DNA from: Zeugodacus cucurbitae
Lineage: Eukaryota > Arthropoda > Insecta > Diptera > Tephritidae
Length of the DNA stretch: 64,000 nucleotides
Direction of reading: 5' to 3'
NCBI RefSeq assembly: GCF_028554725.1
Contig: NC_071667.1
Span: 50,647,501-50,711,500 of the forward strand
The position numbers and the translations under genes were made by a program. Numbering within the stretch: the stretch's first letter is position 1; every line of letters starts with the position of its first letter. Below the pieces are notes generated by a model, which saw nothing but the letters and a program-made list of their open reading frames with translations, ran no database searches and had not been told where the DNA came from. Below are positions 21,851-34,300 of the stretch, piece after piece.

Positions 21851-24355
21851 TTGAATTGGATACCATTTTTTTTATTTATAGAATTTCAAAAATTAAAAAA
21901 AAGTGCTCACATCAAAATGAACAACTAAATGCAGAGAAATATGCAGTCTATATGTATATTTTATGAAAAACACAACTGCAATAAAACTCGGCGCATTTTA
22001 GTAAGTTATAAAAAATGTGAACGCAAATAAAGAGGAACGTATGCTAATAATATGCAACGCTCAAATAAAATACTTAGGTAATATCAAATGCATGAGTAAA
22101 CACAACGAGTCATTCAAACATACACTCATATAAACATGAGCCATATGTAAGTATATCCATATATAGGAAAGTGAACGTCTTCCAGCGACATCTCTTACAA
22201 GCACAACCAGTACATCAAAGAGGAAGCTGCGGAAAGAATTCTAACAATATACTCTTCATCAGGGCTTACATTACAATCACGTGAGTGTCACTTGAGGAGA
22301 GAGCATGATTTCCACGCTGACAACAATAAGACTCGACAAGCACGCTTTGAAAGCAAAAGTGCAAGTAAACAATATGAAATTTACCAGGCACTTTAAGGTA
22401 ACTGTGTTTACAGTGCAAAATATAATAAAGTTAGTTGCCAAGTAAGAGAGTACTTATATACATATGTAAATATATACAAAAGCAAAATAAATTTATGTCT
22501 GCAATTGTTGTGAGACATATTAGGGACTGCAGCAAATAATTTCACTGCCCTCACTGTAGATTTTTGTCTCTCAAACAAATTGTTGCGCTTTAAATCCGCA
22601 ATTTTTCACTGAAGAATCTTTATAATATTTGTATATGACTTGACTTGTTTTGGTCTCCACCAGTTTATTTCCACATATCTTTACACCCTGTACAACTCGT
22701 ATCTACAAGTGTGCCATATAAATGTTACGTATACGCCGCGGCAACCACAAAGCACAATCGGCACAATGCCTCCGTTAGAGTGATGAATGCAACCAAAGCG
22801 TTGCCAGTGAGCGTGTGTGTGTAAACAATGTGTGGTAATAAAATTAGACATACAGTCAAAGCAAGTGTGTAACAATATTGTAGCAACGGCAAACGACAGC
22901 TGTGACAAATAGTGCGCTTTGAGCAGAGGATGTGTGAAGAGCAAAAGCAATTCTGACGGCTGCCTTTATAGTATTTACCTGAAAGTGTGAAAAATGGAAA
23001 TAAGTGAGAGAAGTCTTTTAGGAAACATTGTAAAAGCATTTCTTTTTTGAAAAATAAAGTAAAACTAAATTACGAAGAGTAGCAACATGGTAAGAGCAAA
23101 CATGCCACTTAACAACTGAATAGAAGAAAAATTATTTATATAGAACCTGGGGGCAGATATTGTATAGAATATTTTAATTATATTTATTTTTTATGGCAGA
23201 CATCATATTTTCTACTATAATTGATCGATTGAGTTATAAAATATTCCAACTTGGGGTTCCTAAAACTATTTTAACCAAATTTAATAAGAATCAGAACTAA
23301 TCAACGTTTTCTTTACCAATGAACACACAAATGGCACACCCTTCGCTAGCACTCGCTCTTTCGGTTATCCATAAAGATTAACTTAGTATTGAATAAACTC
23401 TGCACCAATTCCTAATAGCCACACAATTATTACACTCAATTTGACCTCCAACTGCGTGAAATAACTGTATTTTTTGCTTTATGACAAAAATAACCATAAC
23501 ATATCCACAGCTTAACCGCAAAGGGCATTAAATTGTAAATCAAAAAACAGCTGCGAGAGCATATAACGGTACATGGAGTAATTTCAGAGGGAGTTTGTCA
23601 GTACTGATTACTAGTAGCAATGCAATGCAAAGTAAACACATTCGACAAACAATTTTTAACAATACCCAACAATTAGTTTTGAAATGTGCGACCGCAGAAT
23701 TTACAACGGTTCACACTTGTGGCAAAGTGATTGATAGCATTATCGGTGAAATGGGTGGCACGCGTAGTTAGAGTTGAGCGAGTAGGTAAAAATTGCATTT
23801 AGTATGGGGATTGAATGGAAATTGTAAATGACGGACGTGTAGATTCGCTGGTATATGTATCTAGGTGTAACAGTGATGTGCAAATATATACAATATGGTA
23901 TCGCTTTTATTGTACCCAGAGTAATAATAAAGTGTCGAAGCTATGTACTCACAAACCATAATTATATGTTTATAAAAATTACACAATATTTTCCCAGTTA
24001 TTATTTAATTTCTATTCTCATAATTTTTAATGACACCCAGGTCGATTTGTGATCAAATAAACAATTTGGGTGTGAATACCAGCAAAGTTGGTACAGTAGT
24101 ATGCTAGGTCGCATTATAAATTTCTCACCGAAACTTAAACATTTTCTTCTAATAGAAAACGCCCCTCACAGTTAATCGTATTTCTGCCAAGAAAAGTTAC
24201 TCAGTGAAACTATTAAAGGTCTGAAGGCAATTTAGAAGTTGTAGAACCCTCCAATTAAGGATTATCTCCATGACATCGTATAACCTTATGAATGAATTAT
24301 TCGACAAAAAATTTAATTTGTAAAGAGGTTGCCACATAACAAATATATATATATA
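21851..24355. other. Unassigned AT-rich DNA
   Basis: No gene or element is recognised. Reading frames up to 104 codons on the minus strand near 22.7-23.0 kb are cysteine- and leucine-rich without domain features and are probably chance. The last 15 bases before 24356 are an AT repeat in which the next element inserted. Confidence 0.45.
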
Positions 24356-24909
24356 CAGTGCACTCGCGGTAACGTGAACTAATTAAAACCAAGGGAGTTC
24401 ACGTTAGTGAAAATGTTCACGTTAGCGATTGTCGAATTTGAAGACGCAAAATAACTTCAAATTGCTAAATTCAGGATTTTTACACATTTAAATGTTATTA
24501 TTGCCATTAGTATGTTCATGGGTATGAACATACATATTAAATTGCGAATAAAATTTCACATTAGATTTATTCATTAAAAAAATCCGTTATCTTTTTCTAC
24601 TGCTTTTTCCTTTCTAATAGCTGAAATGCTGCTTTCTCCCTTAAGCGTCTAAGTACACTCTTGTCGCTTTGATCAACCATTGCATCTCCAGCCCATTGTA
24701 ATGCCTTGTTAAAGATTTCAACTGCCTCACTAATGTATTCAGTGTTGTCCGTATGTTAATAAAAACTGTAGTGAATAAAAATTTTGTTCACGTTACTGAG
24801 CTTTCTAAGTAAGTTTGTTCACGTTACAGAGTAATCAATGTAAAAAAAAGCGTGTTCACGTTAGCCGGTGTTCATGTTAGACGGTGTTCACGTTACCGCG
24901 AGTGCACTG
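24356..24909 (-). mobile_element. pogo-like non-autonomous DNA element with subterminal repeats
   Basis: A 554-bp element flanked by TA (24354-24355 and 24910-24911). The terminal inverted repeats begin CAGTGCACTCGCGG and are perfect for 24 bp. Each end also has extra copies of GTTCACGTTA or its complement TAACGTGAAC: three on the left including the terminal one and about five on the right, one of them with a mismatch. Such subterminal repeats are usually transposase binding sites. CAGT ends and TA duplication fit the pogo/Tigger branch of Tc1/mariner. A remnant of the transposase end remains inside on the minus strand. Confidence 0.85.
24597..24755 (-). pseudogene. Transposase C-terminal remnant inside the pogo-like element
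   Basis: About 50 codons on the minus strand read DNTEYISEAVEIFNKALQWA and then a charged helical stretch ending LLERKKQ before a TAG stop; a stop also precedes it. The charged helical character, the final stop just inside the element end, and the position suggest the C-terminus of a pogo/Tigger-like transposase. The catalytic core has been deleted, so it is non-functional. Assignment to the family comes mainly from the element ends. Confidence 0.55.
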
Positions 24910-24919
24910 TATATATATA

Positions 24920-25986
24920 TTAGCAGACCGCTCCGGTCTCGCACGGGTTTAAACAAACAAAAGTTATATGTCTTTACACACTTATAAACACTGATCCCAT
25001 ATGTATGTACTTTTTCGTTTCTTGCGCGGCTTCATTTTAAAAAAGTAAAATGAAGAAAATTCGAATACGAATATTACATATATATTACATATTTTATTTG
25101 CAATGAGCTAAAACTAATTACGACCTCTAGTCTTTGATGTCTGTTGTCTTTCTCTCTGATTATGAAGCCGATGGGAACGCTCAGAGGTTGACTCCCTAGT
25201 GCGAGCTTGCACACGTTCCATACTCGACTCTCAAGCGCGTACTTGGGAGCTTTTGAAATTTCGTTCAGCAAGCAGCTGCGAGCGCTCGTTACTCGACTCT
25301 TTGGCACGCGATTGCGATGCGAAGAGAATGCCTTAGAAAAAGATTTTCAGTTGCAGATTAAGATTCTCCATCACGGAGTCTTTTTGAAACCCTCGCCTGA
25401 AAATTATTTCCAGAAAGTTAAGATCTAGATTAAACTGCCTTGGTGCAAAGTACTAAATTATTTGCTTAATGGCTATAAAAAATAATTTGGAAATTATGAG
25501 AAATATTCGAGTAGCTACGCTGTTCGGATAGTTAAAAGTTACAATATATTATTTACTGAAAAAAATTAAAATAAATTGGATTTAGTTTTGAAAAGAACTG
25601 AATATTAGTTCTGATCATTTTTCATTTCCACAAAATTTTCAGAGTGGCAACATGTGCGAAATCAATCAATCATATATTTAAAATTTTAATGAAAAACACT
25701 TATTGTGACATAACTGTAATAGTTCGACATTTGCGTTCGCGATTTTTTTTTTGATATTGTATGTTATTTAATATTGTAGACTTTTTTTACACTTACACTT
25801 TTACACTTTGGATTACGTTAGCTAATAAGGATCCCTAATCCTTTCTAGGAATAAATATAGCCTATGTTACTCAGGGTGAATGTAGATTTTCACTGAAAGA
25901 ATTTTTGGAATCGGCACAGTAGTTTTTGAGTTTATTCATTACAAACATACAAACAAATCTTTCCTCTTTATAATAGTAGTATAGGT
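24920..25986 (-). mobile_element. Non-autonomous Helitron (about 1.07 kb)
   Basis: Read on the minus strand it ends in CTAA (plus TTAG, 24920-24923). The end is preceded by a GC-rich hairpin: AGACCG at 24925-24930 pairs perfectly with CGGTCT at 24934-24939 around a 3-nt loop. This is the canonical Helitron 3' end. The other side (25860-25986) reads on the minus strand like an insect Helitron 5' region: TATACTACTATTATAAAGAG, then AATGAATAAACTCAAAAACT, then AGTAACATAGGCTATATTTA. Between them (about 25130-25330, minus) is a broken frame of repeated units of the form ESxxERxxxLxxxR, which I associate with the N-terminal part of insect Helitron proteins. No Rep or helicase domain remains. The 5' boundary is approximate. 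Confidence 0.78.
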
Positions 25987-26378
25987 AGGTCAACTGACTA
26001 AGTTTGATCACAAATGAATAACTGTACAAATAATATATCAGCTACAAAATCATCTAAAAAGTTGTTACGTAGACTAAAATCCAAATAATAATTTCCATTC
26101 CAGAATACATCTATCTATTTATAATTTACAACACAACCGTAGTGCCAACGGTTTTACAAATCTGTTTTCACTCTGCTTAACGCACATTCTTTTTCTGTAC
26201 TAGTTTCCATTATACTAATGAATATACCTTTTGGAAAGCCCTTTTCACAGAGGAGTTATTCGATCAATTAATTCGCCCTTGCTCGATTAAAACGCTGATT
26301 TAGACCGATTTACCATAAAAAAAATCTTATTTTACTACAATACTTCTTAATCGAAAAAACTAATACGCCTGTGTATAC
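25987..26378. other. Unassigned DNA
   Basis: Nothing recognisable lies between the Helitron and the LINE fragment. Confidence 0.4.
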
Positions 26379-27355
26379 TGACGTTGAGCCACACCAAAAG
26401 CTCCGTCATGATTGGGAAGGACCTCTCCGAGCCGTTCGATACCAGACGAGGTTTCAGACAAGGTGACTCACTCTCGTGTTTCTTTAACCTGATGCTGGAG
26501 AAAATAATACGAGCTGCAGAGCTAAATAGAGAAGGTACAATCTTCTATAAGAGTGTACAGCTCCTGGCGTACGCCGATGATATCGATATCATTGGAAACA
26601 ACACCCGCGCCGTTAGTTCTGCTTTTTCCAGACTGGATAAGGAAGCGAAGCGTATGGGTCTGGAGGTGAATGAGGACAAGACGAAATATCTCCTGTCATC
26701 AAGCAAACAGTCGGCGCACTCGCGTCTTGGCTCCCACGTCACTTTTGACAGTCATAACTTCGAAGTTGTAGATAATTTCGTATACCTGGGAACCAGTATC
26801 AACAACACCAACAATGTCAGCCTCGAAATCCAGGGCAGAATCACTCTTGCCAACAGGTGCTACTTTGGACTGAGTAGCCAATTGAACAGTAAAGTCCTCT
26901 CTCGACGAACTAAAATCAAACTCTACAAGTCTCTCATCATTCCCGTCCTACTTTATGGTGCAGAAGCTTGGACGATGTCAACATCAGATGAGACGACACT
27001 AGGAGTTTTCGAGAGGAAAATTTTGCGCAAGATTTATGGTCTTCAGAACATTGGCAACGGCGAATACCGCAGATGATGGCACGATGAGCTGTACGAGTTA
27101 TCCGACGACATCGACATAGTTCAGCAAATAAAAAGACAGCGGCTACGCTGGCTAGGTCATGTTGTCCGAATGGACGAAAACACTCCAGCCCTGAAATGGG
27201 AGGCCTCCACTCCGTTGGAGGGACCAGGTGGAGAGCGACCTGGTTACACTTGGAATCTCCAACTGGTGCCGAACTGCGAAGGAAAGAGAAAAGTGGCGCG
27301 CTCTCATCGATTCGGCTATAACCGGCTAAACGGTTGAACGCCAATGACATACATA
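26379..27355 (+). pseudogene. 5'-truncated RTE-like LINE, plus strand
   Basis: This matches the 9.2-12.4 kb LINE in the opposite orientation, from ACGTTGAGC in the RT domain to the CATA-repeat tail at about 27345-27358. The frame 26384-27076 is open for 230 codons. It contains the GFRQGDSLS motif, catalytic YADD, and SLIIPVLLYGAEAWTMS. A TGA at 27074-27076 replaces the tryptophan codon of RRRW, and about 45 bp are missing around 27196 in the VPAGGSRGRG segment. It is therefore dead but not old. This is the only clear LINE copy in the family on the plus strand apart from the relic at 29.2 kb. Confidence 0.9.
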
Positions 27356-29165
27356 CATACTTCGTAATCGAATACAAATCGAGTTGAAAATGAAATGCAA
27401 CTCTCGGGATTGTTGTAAATGCTGTAAATTTGGTTGTGGTTATTGATAAAATAGCAATCAGCTGATGAAACTTACCAACTTCTTATGAACAGCAAAAACA
27501 AAAATTTTTGGCAGCTGATCTTTAATTGAGTAACCTGCTGTGCGAAATGCAAAAACTAGTCTCTCAATTATGATCTTAACCCCTAAATTTATATGGCTGT
27601 GCGAAAACGCCAATTATTACTCGATAAACGAGCTAGAAACTCTAACTCTGTACCTTATCTATGAATAGTAAATCCCAAGAAACATATTAGGATTGCAATC
27701 TTAAAAATTGTTTTCGGGGTATTGGTCCTCTATCAAACCATAGAATTCTCTAAAACTAACAAAGTCTAAATAATATATGTATGCATATATAGCTTCCATG
27801 TATAGTTAAACCAGTCACCATAATAATCGAAAAATCATTAGCAATTTGAAGTATTCGTTAGTTCATAGTACCACACGAAATCAAGTCCCTCTCAAATTAG
27901 TTCTTCTAAAGCAAAGATTTTTTGCGCGGCGCTGCTTTTAACCAGAAAAACTTCTACCAGTTTTTATTCCACAGGCACAAAATAGTGCTCAAACAACACT
28001 AATACCTGCACCTGCCAAGCACCGAAGGCGTTTACAACTGCATTACTGTAAAATGTTCGCGCATGAACGGCAACACCTGAGCGCGGCGCTGTAACAATTT
28101 TATTAGCAACAAAACGGAAGTGTACACAGCGCACATAAGCATATAAACGAAAGCATAAAAATTAAAACACCCCACCATACGGGGCAGGAGTGCAGGCAAT
28201 TCTGAGTGTGTGTGTGTGTGAGTCGCGAAATAAACTGGAAATTACATGCACTCTTGCATTTGGCTTATTTCTTTGCATTGCACTTGTTGGTGTTTTTTGT
28301 TGTTTTTATTTTTTCAGCTTTGTGTTGTTGTTTATGTTTTCTTGTGGCCCACACCGCTTGGATTTGTTTGCTTTGCGGTAATCTAGCACTTTTACGGTCG
28401 ACTGTTTGCTGTTCGCTCGCTGGTCGCTCGTAAAATAGTCGCTTGCTCGTGTTGCTTTTAGTCATTATACAAAAGTTAATTTAGTTTTATTCCCGTTGTT
28501 TTTGTTGTGGCGCACCACTATTCCTTCTTCTTAACGGTCCATGCGTGAGTAACAATGCTAATGAAGTACAAAATATCATGTGAATGGGTCGCAATGAAAG
28601 CAATTTGAAAAGTTTCAACTCGGTTTTAAAGTTAAGTGCTTGCATATTTAGAAAGTATTTAGAAAGCAAGCAGCCCGCAAAATATTGAACTACAATGACG
28701 TGCTATGCTATGTAACCCATGCTACGCTTAAAGCGGTCAGGCTCAGCTAGAGCTACCTTAAATTTTAATTGTGGTTTTCGAAGAGTGTGGGTGCAGTTAA
28801 AGTGAAAATCGCAGGGATATAACTTGCTTAGCAAATGTATTGTTACAACTAAAAATCTTGCTATTAAGAAGATCATATTTGGAATTAAAAATATTTCATC
28901 GATTTAAAGGAAAGAGGAAATTTTAAAGTATTTGTCTAGAGTTAATTTCTTTAAAATTCATTTAAAAAGTATAGTAAAAATAAGCTAGATGTACCACCAA
29001 AGATAGGTGGACGTGAGTATATTTTTTGGGTTCGCGATATTTTCTACTCATAAGAGGCGGGAATTAAATTCCTTGCTAAAACTTTAGTTATAGTTTCTCT
29101 AAATTGAATTACGATAAGAGAATATTGCGTCAATCATCATTAGAATTTTCATTAGCAAATTGGTT
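27356..29165. other. Unassigned DNA
   Basis: No gene or element is recognised. Small TG-rich and T-rich tracts (28203-28220, 28290-28320) generate chance frames of 60-75 codons. Confidence 0.45.
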
Positions 29166-29470
29166 AGCGGACTCGAGACTTAGCTCTCACGCCACTGTTG
29201 TCATAACTTCGAAGTTGTGAACAATGCCATCTATCACAGAAACAACAATAAGAACGAAAATAATGTTGATCTTCTTTAATAGGTAGTCCAACAAATCTTA
29301 CTTTGGATTTGACTAGTCAGTTTGCAAGTAAAGTTCTCTTTCAACGATCGAAACTAACACATTATAATTCCATTATATCTATCCTGAAATGTAATGCAAA
29401 CATGTGGGAGATGGCAACAACCAATGAAACGATTATCGAGATATAGGAATGGAAGGAACGATACGACAAG
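29166..29470 (+). pseudogene. Ancient relic of the RTE-like LINE
   Basis: The order of words follows the LINE coding strand in the segment after YADD: GCGGACTCGAGACTTAGCTC, CATAACTTCGAAGTTGTGAA, AACAACAATAAGAACGAAAA, CTTACTTTGGATTTGACTAG, AAGTAAAGTTCTCTTTCAAC and ATTATAATTCCATTATATCT. Indels and substitutions are frequent and no frame survives. Compare 26710-27010. Its decay shows that the family has been in this genome for a long time. Confidence 0.72.
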
Positions 29471-29605
29471 GCAATTAATCAGAACACTGCTTTCAGAACA
29501 ACAACAATAATATAGTCATATATGGAAGAGAATGTCCAATTCTACAATGTTCTAGTGCTTTGGGAAACACTCTCCTAAAATCGCTTAGATGTTATAGAGA
29601 TATAA

Positions 29606-30273
29606 GGGGCCATCCATAAATTACGTCACACGAATTTAAGGACTTTTTAACCCCTCCCCCCTCCTTGTCACAAGTTGTCACATTTTGAACTCACCTCCCC
29701 CTGACGTGACGTCACCCATTTTCCAATTTTATGGATTTATCATAAAATAAAAAAAAACAGGTTATTCTATTTATTCTTATATTTATTGAATAATCTTTAA
29801 TAAAATCAACATTTAGTTAAATATTAAAGTACAGAGACAACGAATGACTAGTAAATAATAATAGATACTTAATTATGCTAATTAAAAATACTTCAGAATA
29901 CTACGACTTTGAAATTTATGACTGTTACACGGCAGAAGACAATTGCCAAGTAAACAATGGGAACGAATAGAAGTCACTGCGCCGGCGCGAAGCATGTGCG
30001 ACGGCACTTGTCAGTCTTGCCAACAACAACAAGCATGCATACGCAGCTGTAAAACCACACCACCGCCGGCAGAAGTAGCCGCGCGTGATCGGCGTGGTAC
30101 AGAGCAGCTAGTCGTCTAGCACCCAGGAACGCAGCAGAGCGGGAAACGATATTGCCCTAAATTTTGAAATGTGATATCACAAAGCTTTTGACCCCAATTG
30201 CCCCTTGTCACACAATGTCTCTTCTGAATGATACCCACCCCTTCAAGGTGTGACGTAATTTATGGATGGCCTC
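29606..30273. mobile_element. Inverted-repeat DNA element, 668 bp, TAA duplication
   Basis: The ends GGGGCCATCCATAAATTACG and (inverted) GAGGCCATCCATAAATTACG continue as TCACAC on both sides, giving about 26 bp with one mismatch. TAA flanks both ends (29603-29605 and 30274-30276), which would fit the TWA duplication of PIF/Harbinger elements, though the superfamily is not proved. The interior is non-coding, with a less AT-rich core at 29985-30140. Confidence 0.75.
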
Positions 30274-30276
30274 TAA

Positions 30277-31019
30277 GGTTATAGAAAACAATTTTGATCG
30301 TAACATCAGGTACGCGAAAATCATATACAAATTAATTTCGTTGCAAATAATGAAGAAATATTTCCACAGATGAACCGCAGTAGTCAGTGACATGATCTCT
30401 CTCACAAGCCCGTCAAATTTAACTCTTTTGAACAATCTTTTCGAAATAAAACTCACTCTGTCCAATTGCCCTTTGGCTTCTGTAGTCTATAGCATCTCTA
30501 TATAGAGTTCATCAGTCACGTATAAACATTTTACCCAATTCACCAGAAACCGAGTGGACGTTGGTCATAACCAAAAAGTAGATGAGTCTATCCGAATATT
30601 ATTGGGTCTTTCGTACAGAAATATATTGCATTTTGGTAAAGAGAGTCGTAATTTATTAATAATAATTTTTGTTAAGTCCTTTAATTTATAAATTATATTA
30701 ATTCAGTCAACGCCTAGCAATATGTCTTTATTATCCACCATTATAATTTTTAAAACACCACTGAAACTCATCGACAGATGGTTAATGCTTTCTTTAATGC
30801 TTTGACTGACAAATATTTATATATATTCTATATCCTGAAGATAGATGATATTTGATATTCAGATATGATTTTGTAACTCCTAAGAAAAACCATCATTTCA
30901 GCTCCAGTTCATCAAAGTAATCGAAAGTTCTCAATCGTAAAAGGATTGTTTGAAGAAGATCTTAATCTCTTAAGAGAAATAAAATTAATATTACTCTTAT
31001 ACTTGGCCCTTACTATATA
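30277..31019. other. Unassigned AT-rich DNA with one dispersed repeat
   Basis: No gene is seen. The stretch 30389-30490 resembles 33510-33605 (shared words: GACATGATCTCTCTCAC, AATTTAACTCTTTTGAAC and a CCTTTxGCTT word), so the two belong to an unnamed dispersed repeat. Confidence 0.5.
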
Positions 31020-31314
31020 CAGTGGAGCTTCTCTAACACGAATCACCATAATCCACAAAAAAACTGGGAGTTTAAGAGATTTCGAGTTATAGAAATTTTC
31101 AATAAAACATAAATTTTTCAAAAAGTTGTAACATATAGATTTATACACAGTTTTAATTTTTATTCTTCGCATAACGTTTCATTTAAATAAATTTGCTATT
31201 GTTTGGCTCTTGACGTCTGTATCTCACGATTTATTTGTTGCACGATTTATGAAATCCATTTGAAATTTTACTTCTATTACCAATACAATAGTTCGAGTTA
31301 TGGAAGTTCCACTG
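31020..31314. mobile_element. pogo-like MITE, 295 bp
   Basis: Flanked by TA (31018-31019 and 31315-31316). The left end is CAGTGGAGCTTCTCTAACAC and the right end (inverted) CAGTGGAACTTCCATAACTC, about 24 bp with four differences. A second, rearranged member lies at about 39631-40064. CAGT ends and TA duplication suggest the pogo/Tigger branch. It has no coding capacity. Confidence 0.75.
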
Positions 31315-31316
31315 TA

Positions 31317-34300
31317 TACTAATTAATATATCACTCTCTAAACAACCGACTAAAATAAAATACAAATATTTTTATGTTGTCATACTAAAGCAATAAGTCA
31401 CTCATACGCACCGTTGGCCTGAGCTGACATGCTTAATGTTAGCACAAAATGTAAATAAATCGCTAAAGCGACCAAAGCGGACAAAATTTAAATGCGATAA
31501 CCACTAAAGGGCTGTGGACGATTGAGCTTAAAGTGCGCTGCAAAGGATAAGCCCTGCAGCAAGTTGTTTGCTAACCAACAAACATGCCACAGCTCCACTT
31601 GACGCTGAGGCCTAAATAGCGCGCCGCTGGCGTTGCTTGTACATACACGCAAATGTTGGTGTTTACATGACTCATATGTTAGGCGCTGCTTTGCGGTGCG
31701 CTGCTGCTCCTTTGCCTTTAACCAATTTGCACCTCGTAAAAGCGATAAGCAGTTGGAGACTCGAAATCATAATGTCTATATACACACTCGTAGGCGCTTG
31801 CATCGGTGCTGGGCGAAATAACTGTGCGGTCGTTGGTGTTCTGTGGCACTGGTGTGTCACCGTCTAATCTGTGGCTAGAATATTTATATGTGTGTGCGAT
31901 GTTAAGGCCGCAGGTGGATATACTAATCCTTGCATGCCATTCACATGCATGCATATTGAGGTTTATATGTATATATATGTGTGTGTATGTGCGCTTGTAA
32001 ACGTGCATTATAATTATGCTAGAAGGTACAAGTGTGACAACATTTTTAGAATTTTACATTATATTTAATTGTTACATGTTATGTAGTGTCATGTTAGACT
32101 CTGACAGTGCTCGAGTGAGGCAAATACAAGTATAATGAATGTTTCATTTACAGAAGGCGGTGTATAATGCGATGTAGATGTAAGTATTCAGAGCATATTT
32201 TGACATGAAAGTGATATTCTGAATTTTCAAAGCTTCTCCGGTGTTCTGCAGTAGACCCAAGTAAGTTTTTGAGTTAATATGTTAAAGTAAAAATATTATT
32301 TTGCACAAGCAGTCACTGACCTATCCAATGGTAACACATTTAAATAATTTCCCAATAATTTTTTTTTAACTCAACCTCACACTTTATATTTTAAAATAAA
32401 TAAAGAAAAACCAATATTCACTCAATACCTCTTCATTGTTTTTTTGTTTTTTTACTCGAGGCGTGCATTTCGTGCCTTCCATAGTATTTAACCATAAACT
32501 ACCGTTGTTTACATCGCTCGAAATAAATAAAAGCTACAGCAAGAACGTGACATTCTTTGAAAAAACCAAAAATGTCTTTTAAAATTAGCTCTCAATGGTC
32601 ACAGCTGCATGAGTGGTATTAAGGAAAAGCCTACTTCATTCACACAAAATTTATATACAAATTATTGTGTTGGTGAAATATATGTATACACCGAGTAGCA
32701 TGAATTGTTGGCATTCATACGAATATTTTATTGCGGCAACAATAACGGAAACAACTTGCTGATTGCTGTCTCACAGCAGATCATACAGTGTAAAGGAGGG
32801 ACACATACATTTGTATATAGGCGTGGGCTGCTCACAGTTACAGTGGATAAAGGTGTATATGTATGTAATTGACGCTTATAACTTTACTTAAATTTGGGCC
32901 GTGTTTCTGCGCCTCTTTTCGTGGAGTTTTTTCAATGTTTAAATGAAGGAAGTTGGATTAAATCGGTAAACAGTTTTCTCATATTGGTATAAGAGTTTCA
33001 TTGACATTCTGGACAAAAATATCGCTTTTAGTAACATTTTTCGACAAATCTCCATAGACAGTGAGATACTTGTTTTAAATAACTTCATATCCCTTTTGAA
33101 AAAGAATAGGTTTCATGTGATATTTAATCTATATTATACTAAACCAAATTCCTTATGTTCAAACGAATGTTCAACATACCTATGACCACAGATTTTAGAC
33201 TCATTTTAGTTATAGAAGACCCAATATTACAGAAAGGCGCCTGTATTTTAAACAAATGATACATCTAAATATATAAGGCTTCGCAATACAAATGTATATT
33301 CACACTTCCTTAAAAAATAAACTTGACCATTTCTTTAAAACATACAAATAAACACCATGCTTCACAGCTTTCTTAATCACTGGATGTATCCCTGCCGGAT
33401 AAAATTTGAGTTGCAAGTGAATATTAATTTTCCATACTTATCGTATTAGTAAGGGAACTGGAGAGTTGTTGTGAGTTTTTAACCTGAGAGAGATAATAGT
33501 AGCACTCAATGACATGATCTCTCTCACCGACCAATTTAACTCTTTTGAACGAACTCTTCGCGATAAACCTCGCAATGTTCAGTTACCTTTTAGCTTTTTT
33601 CGTCTATCGCATTTGTTAGATAGTGATATTGTTCTTACTATCTTTAGTCAACTTAACCTAAACGAATCCAAATTTTATTCAACCAAGGAATATCAACTCG
33701 GGAGTATTCCTCAAAATTATTGAATAATGTCTTTTTCGAAAGATTATTTCAATATTTGGAATAGAATACTGATTCAAGCGAAATAATTAGCTTCATTCGA
33801 AATAATTAGCGGTGTTATTTCATGATCTGGATACCTAAAGATATGTGAATGCTGGAAGACAACTAACCGCAGACTCCCTCTCTTACTTATTCTTAAATAA
33901 GTTAAATATATGGGAGACATGAACTGACAGTTTGGTTTATATCTAGAATGAAGCTTGACTAATAACGCTTGAAGTTCATTCATAAAAATATGGGAGCATT
34001 CATATGTCAGAGGTTCCGTAAAGGTCTGAGTTACTATATTCTCCTCCCTCTATATTTCTCTCTTTGATTTCTCTAACATTATATGTATTCTTTTTTGATG
34101 TTCTGCTCATGGGTCCTAGTTTAGTGTAGTCCAAATTAGTCAATGAAGCTTTAGCCCAACAACTTTCCAGTAGAGTATTTAATCATACACCACCTCTTTT
34201 CGTATAATTAATTACAATTTTTTTACGTTTTCGATTCTATTCATAAAGGATTATTCCGATAACTAAAAAAGTTTCTTCTTTCATATTTCCTGCAGGTACA

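Noticed and set aside
22681..23039. Overlapping 89- and 104-codon minus-strand frames
   Set aside because: No domain or support; the second is cysteine-rich only by composition.
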